Below are positions 60,730 through 64,000 of a stretch of DNA of 64,000 nt, piece after piece (position 1 is the stretch's first letter; each line of letters opens with the position of its first letter). The stretch lies in contig JAKJHU010000014.1 of assembly GCA_022316685.1 (NCBI GenBank), positions 3,777,001 through 3,841,000 of the forward strand, read 5' to 3'. A model generated the notes under the pieces. That model saw nothing but the letters and a program-made list of their open reading frames with translations. It did no database searches and had not been told where the DNA came from. The DNA comes from Progne subis subis. Lineage: Eukaryota > Chordata > Aves > Passeriformes > Hirundinidae. The position numbers and the translations under genes are program-made.

Positions 60730-60775
60730 AAATAATTTATCATTGTACAGAGGAGAATTGAGGCACGGACTTACT
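60730..60775 (+). repeat. MIR-like ancient SINE relic
   Basis: The stretch atcattgtacagaggagaat then tgaggcacggactta echoes the MIR core phrase tacagatgaggaaactgaggca. It is short and mutated. Together with similar traces near 34765 and 48345 it suggests retained pre-avian SINE remnants. Confidence 0.4.
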
Positions 60776-62679
60776 CGGTAAATTCTCCCCACTCACATCA
60801 CAAATGGAATCACCTGACAGCAAGGTTACTGAGATCAAACTCTCTCCTCTGCATCACCTCTCATGCCCACGTGTCCATCTGCCAAACCTGGGGCTGGCGT
60901 GGGCACCATCTGTGCTTAGCACAAGCAGGAACTGAGACTCCCAGGTTTTACAGAAGATTATAAAATTAACGCAGGGACAGACTCAAGGAAAGAGCCACGA
61001 TGGTTTTTGTTTCTTTATGCTCCCACAGTTAATCATCATATCTCCCACCAGAGGCAGGGCATAAATCTTAAATTCTTTTTGCATAGTTTTTCCAATCCTT
61101 TTGTGCAGTTACTCCAGTCGTTTTCAGTTGTGGAATTATTTAGTGTTTGTACACCTTTGTTAAACTAATGTATTCACACCTAACTTCCCACTGTTTTCAC
61201 CTGTGATTATTTTGGTCCAATGCATCTTGCTGCTATTGGTTTATTGTCAACTTGGGCTTATATGTACAGCAATTTATTTGTCTCACCTCTTTTCTGTTTT
61301 TAATGCCCTAATTTTCAGTTAATGCCTATTCATTAGTGTTTTTTCTCTTTTTTTTTTTTTTGTGTGTGTGTGTGTGTTGGTGGGGGGGGTGTGGGGTGTG
61401 GTTTTTTGGTAACTTTTATTGGCCTGCCATAAAGAAGGCTCTGCTTTTTACATTTCAGCCAAGCCTGATTTTCTACTACTTCTGGCAGCAGTGACTGAGC
61501 ATGTGACACTGCCTTTGTGTGACTGATGGATGTCGTGTGACACAGGTACGAGGCAGAAGTGAAAGGGGAAGGAAACAGAGAGAAATATTGCTCTTTTCTG
61601 TTTAATACCTGCACACAACAGAGTCACAGGATGTAGCAGAAAGAGTGGACCCCTGCACCTATCCACCATTATCTCTGGCAGAAGCTTGAGTACAGATGTG
61701 CCATTCATTTACCCCACTCCCGCTCTTGTTTAATTGCAATCCTAGATTATGTGCAGCACACTTTCCTGAATAATTTGTGGAAAACAAAAGCTAATGAAAG
61801 CTAGATGAGAAAAAACACAAGTGTCGGGGGAAAAAATTGCATGGTGGGAATAAAACCATCTGTTTAGGAAAATTAAAAGAAATAAATGCCAAAATGGCTC
61901 AGTTCCATAGTCAAATGGATATATGTTAACTAGACTTCAGCACTTGTTCAAACTTCTCATTGCAGCAAATGTTAGGTAACATGAGGTGTTTTTTTCTTTT
62001 CTGACACTGACCTCTGGGACAGTTAAGTGACTCAATATTTTCTGCAGGCTGAGAATATCTCTTCTGGACAGCCACTGTGACTAAACTGCTGCAGAGTAAC
62101 TTTTGCAATGATAGCAATCTTACGCTGAACCTGACCTGTTAAGTTTATTCAACACAAAATATTAAAAAACACAATTTATGCAGGAAAAAGTTTCATTGCT
62201 GGGTGGTGAAAGGGAAGAGGTCTAAAAGGTCTTCTGACAGGTCACCAGATGGAGCGGGGACACTGAGCCAGGGCTGTGCTGCGTTCTCACACAGTAACTG
62301 AGAGGGACAGCTAAATGATAGATGCCTTGGCTGAGCATCAAGATGAGCTGTTGTTCTCTCAGAAGATCAACAAGAGACCATCATGCATTCTCTGACAGTG
62401 GAAGCTGCATGATCAAAATGCAGTTTTAGATGTTAATCAGAAAATGGAACAATGAACCAAAGTGCAGCCATTCCTTTCACTCCTGCTGCCTCTGCAGCCT
62501 ACAAGAGTTTTGCCTCTGATTTCAAAGAGAGCAAAGCCAGGTAATTTTAATGCTTGTGGCTTACAAAGCCCTCTACCTTGATCAGCAAAACTCCTCCTCA
62601 AAGTGAAGCACTTCAGGGACTTTTCTACTGTCTCCTTCTACAAAAGAATTTATTTTATAGCATTGAAACATTTTCTATT
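60776..62679. other. Non-coding unique sequence
   Basis: No gene is recognised. The (T)n(GT)n/G-rich tract within it is listed separately. The minus frames at 61333-61708 take their length from that tract or are chance. Confidence 0.5.
61348..61408. repeat. T14-(GT)8-G-rich compound microsatellite
   Basis: T14 at 61348-61361 leads into (GT)8, then ggtggggggggtgtggggtgtgg and a T6. The + strand is free of A and C from 61348 to 61408. The G-rich end could form a G-quadruplex. In base content it is the opposite-orientation counterpart of the A/C tracts elsewhere. Confidence 0.9.
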
Positions 62680-62742
62680 AAAAAAAAACAAAAAAAAAAA
62701 AAACCCAAAACAAACCACCAACAAACAAACCAAACAAAACCA
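62680..62742. repeat. 63-base A/C-only tract
   Basis: No G or T from 62680 to 62742. It starts with A9 and A13 runs split by a C, then aaaccc, (aaac)n and caaaacca. Same class as the tracts at 4636, 32525 and 56818. Confidence 0.9.
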
Positions 62743-62928
62743 TGAAAATGAAAGAATCAAAAACTAACATTTCAAGGACCTGAAATAATTTTGTACTAGA
62801 CTGTAAACCTTCTTCACAGCAACAACAGGGAAATTATCTCTTTTAAATGATAGCACCACCTTATAAATAGCTCTGCAGTTAGAAAGTGAGTCAGAGATGT
62901 AAAAAAGATTTCTTAAAAATTTAATTTT

Positions 62929-62972
62929 TGGTTTAATTGGTTTAATGGTTTAATTATTGGTTTAATTATTAT
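62929..62972. repeat. ggtttaat-type tandem repeat
   Basis: The unit ggtttaatt recurs about four times with small insertions (ggtttaattggtttaatgg, then ggtttaattatt). Confidence 0.8.
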
Positions 62973-64000
62973 TCTACAAAGGACCTTACTCAGAGAAGCC
63001 TTTAAGTAGAAAAGATTCTTCAGGTTAAGAATAAGTTTCATCTTTGACTTGAACAGAAACTAAAGAGATTCCTAAAGTTAACTGTGATCTTAAGCACTGC
63101 CTTAAATTAGTGGTTAATGAAACACTGTCTCTGTTTAGAGATTTTTTTCCTGGTTCTGTTCCAAATCCAAGATGTATACAGGCACTTATGTTTCAGCATA
63201 TACATTAGGCATAACAGACTTGGGACATTCTAAAAGGCTTCAAAAACTCAGGACAATTTGATAACACAGGTAAACTTGTAACACAGGTAAACCTGGCTTT
63301 ACTCATGTCAGGATATTTAAGAAAAAATTGCTGAAAATATGGGCAAAATAGTGCTATTGGGAAAAAAAAAAAAATCACAAACAAGTGAAATCCTGTGCTT
63401 GCATTTTGCCAATCTCAGACAAGGCAAAAGCCAGTTTTGAGACTGTAAATCCAAGAAAATCAGCAATGTTTTTATTTAAATTCTACATCTACTGGTCAAT
63501 TTGAACTTTTTTCTCTCCCCAGGGACTACACAGGCTATAGCAATATGACATTCCCTGAATTTTCCTCTTTTGCCAAGTAAGAGGAGATGAGAGAGCAAAG
63601 ACTGAATGGAGCTAGAGTAAAATTTAGAATAGGAGACCTGGAGACACCTCCTCGGGTGGATCCAACACCTGAGAGTGCCACACTGGGATTTTAATGATGC
63701 AGCAATTTTCAACACAGGTGGTTTCATTTCCAGAAGGGATATGGGTTACCCCAAGTAAGAAACAAAACCCTGCAAAAATACAGAATTCTTGTGGTGTACC
63801 TCTCATATTTTCTACTCCTTTGTGTCCTGCATCAAATAACTTTGAATATCCAGGTCTCTGAAAAAAATAAATTAGGTTTCTGGGAACCAGTCTGGATAAT
63901 GCATGCACTTAGAACTGAGAAAACTGCCAGCCAGAGGGACCTCGCTGAAAGGCTGAATTTAGGACTGAATTTATAGAGGGACTCAAGTGAAGACAGCGGA
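62973..64000. other. Non-coding unique sequence to the window end
   Basis: Short direct repeat taacacaggtaaac near 63261-63290 and A13 near 63361-63374. Minus frames of 83-94 codons (63476-63908) overlap and are unrecognised. No exon is supported. Confidence 0.5.

Noticed and set aside
1..64000. CRISPR arrays, bacterial operons, phage or plasmid functions
   Set aside because: No regularly spaced direct repeats, no long ORFs and no ribosome-binding-site layout. Avian retroelements show that the source is a vertebrate.
1..64000. tRNA, rRNA, U-snRNA and well-known microRNA genes
   Set aside because: Reading for conserved tRNA B-box phrases and familiar microRNA seeds gave no convincing match. 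A covariance-model search would be decisive.

Overview
This 64 kb window looks like non-coding DNA from a bird, most likely a songbird or close relative. The evidence for a bird is interspersed: CR1 LINE 3' ends in their avian form (14847-15021, 50109-50240 and an older piece at 52876-52985), a recognisable avian ERVL-type long terminal repeat (55132-55600), and two more LTR-like blocks (15919-16498 on +, about 51075-51640 on -). The rest is AT-rich, mostly CpG-poor and repeat-poor single-copy sequence. Nothing has bacterial architecture: there are no long ORFs, operons, ribosome binding sites or CRISPR arrays. The longest reading frames, about 195-200 codons, match no protein I recognise, and one of them runs through low-complexity sequence.

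Layout. 1-14.8 kb: unique sequence with small tandem repeats, a (CA)n, a striking 186-base stretch made only of A and C (4636-4821), a 41-base homopurine tract and a 43-base poly-A. 14.8-17.1 kb: the densest cluster, holding a CR1 relic, a + strand solo LTR, an 82-base near-perfect homopurine tract built on 51 A, and a 0.3 kb CpG-island-like block (16729-17045). 17-31 kb: unique sequence with one micro-cluster of six CpGs in 20 bases and several poly-A runs. 31-50 kb: unique sequence with degraded ancient repeat relics, including MIR-like pieces near 34765 and 48345, a 25-base tandem repeat, a second A/C-rich tract, and a regulatory-element-like stretch around 43.8-44.2 kb. 50-56 kb: a second transposon cluster (CR1, minus-strand LTR, old CR1, ERVL LTR). 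56-64 kb: unique sequence with G16, A/C-only and (T)n(GT)n tracts and one more MIR-like relic.

I could not support any protein-coding exon, tRNA, rRNA or named small RNA. The window is best read as a gene desert or the interior of a very large intron. Function, if any, would lie in regulatory elements, whose conservation cannot be tested from one sequence. I do not see a new biological system here. The best candidates for a second look are the CpG-island-like block beside the LTR, the minus-strand LTR with an intact-looking promoter layout, and the recurring A/C-only tracts that mostly lie in one orientation.
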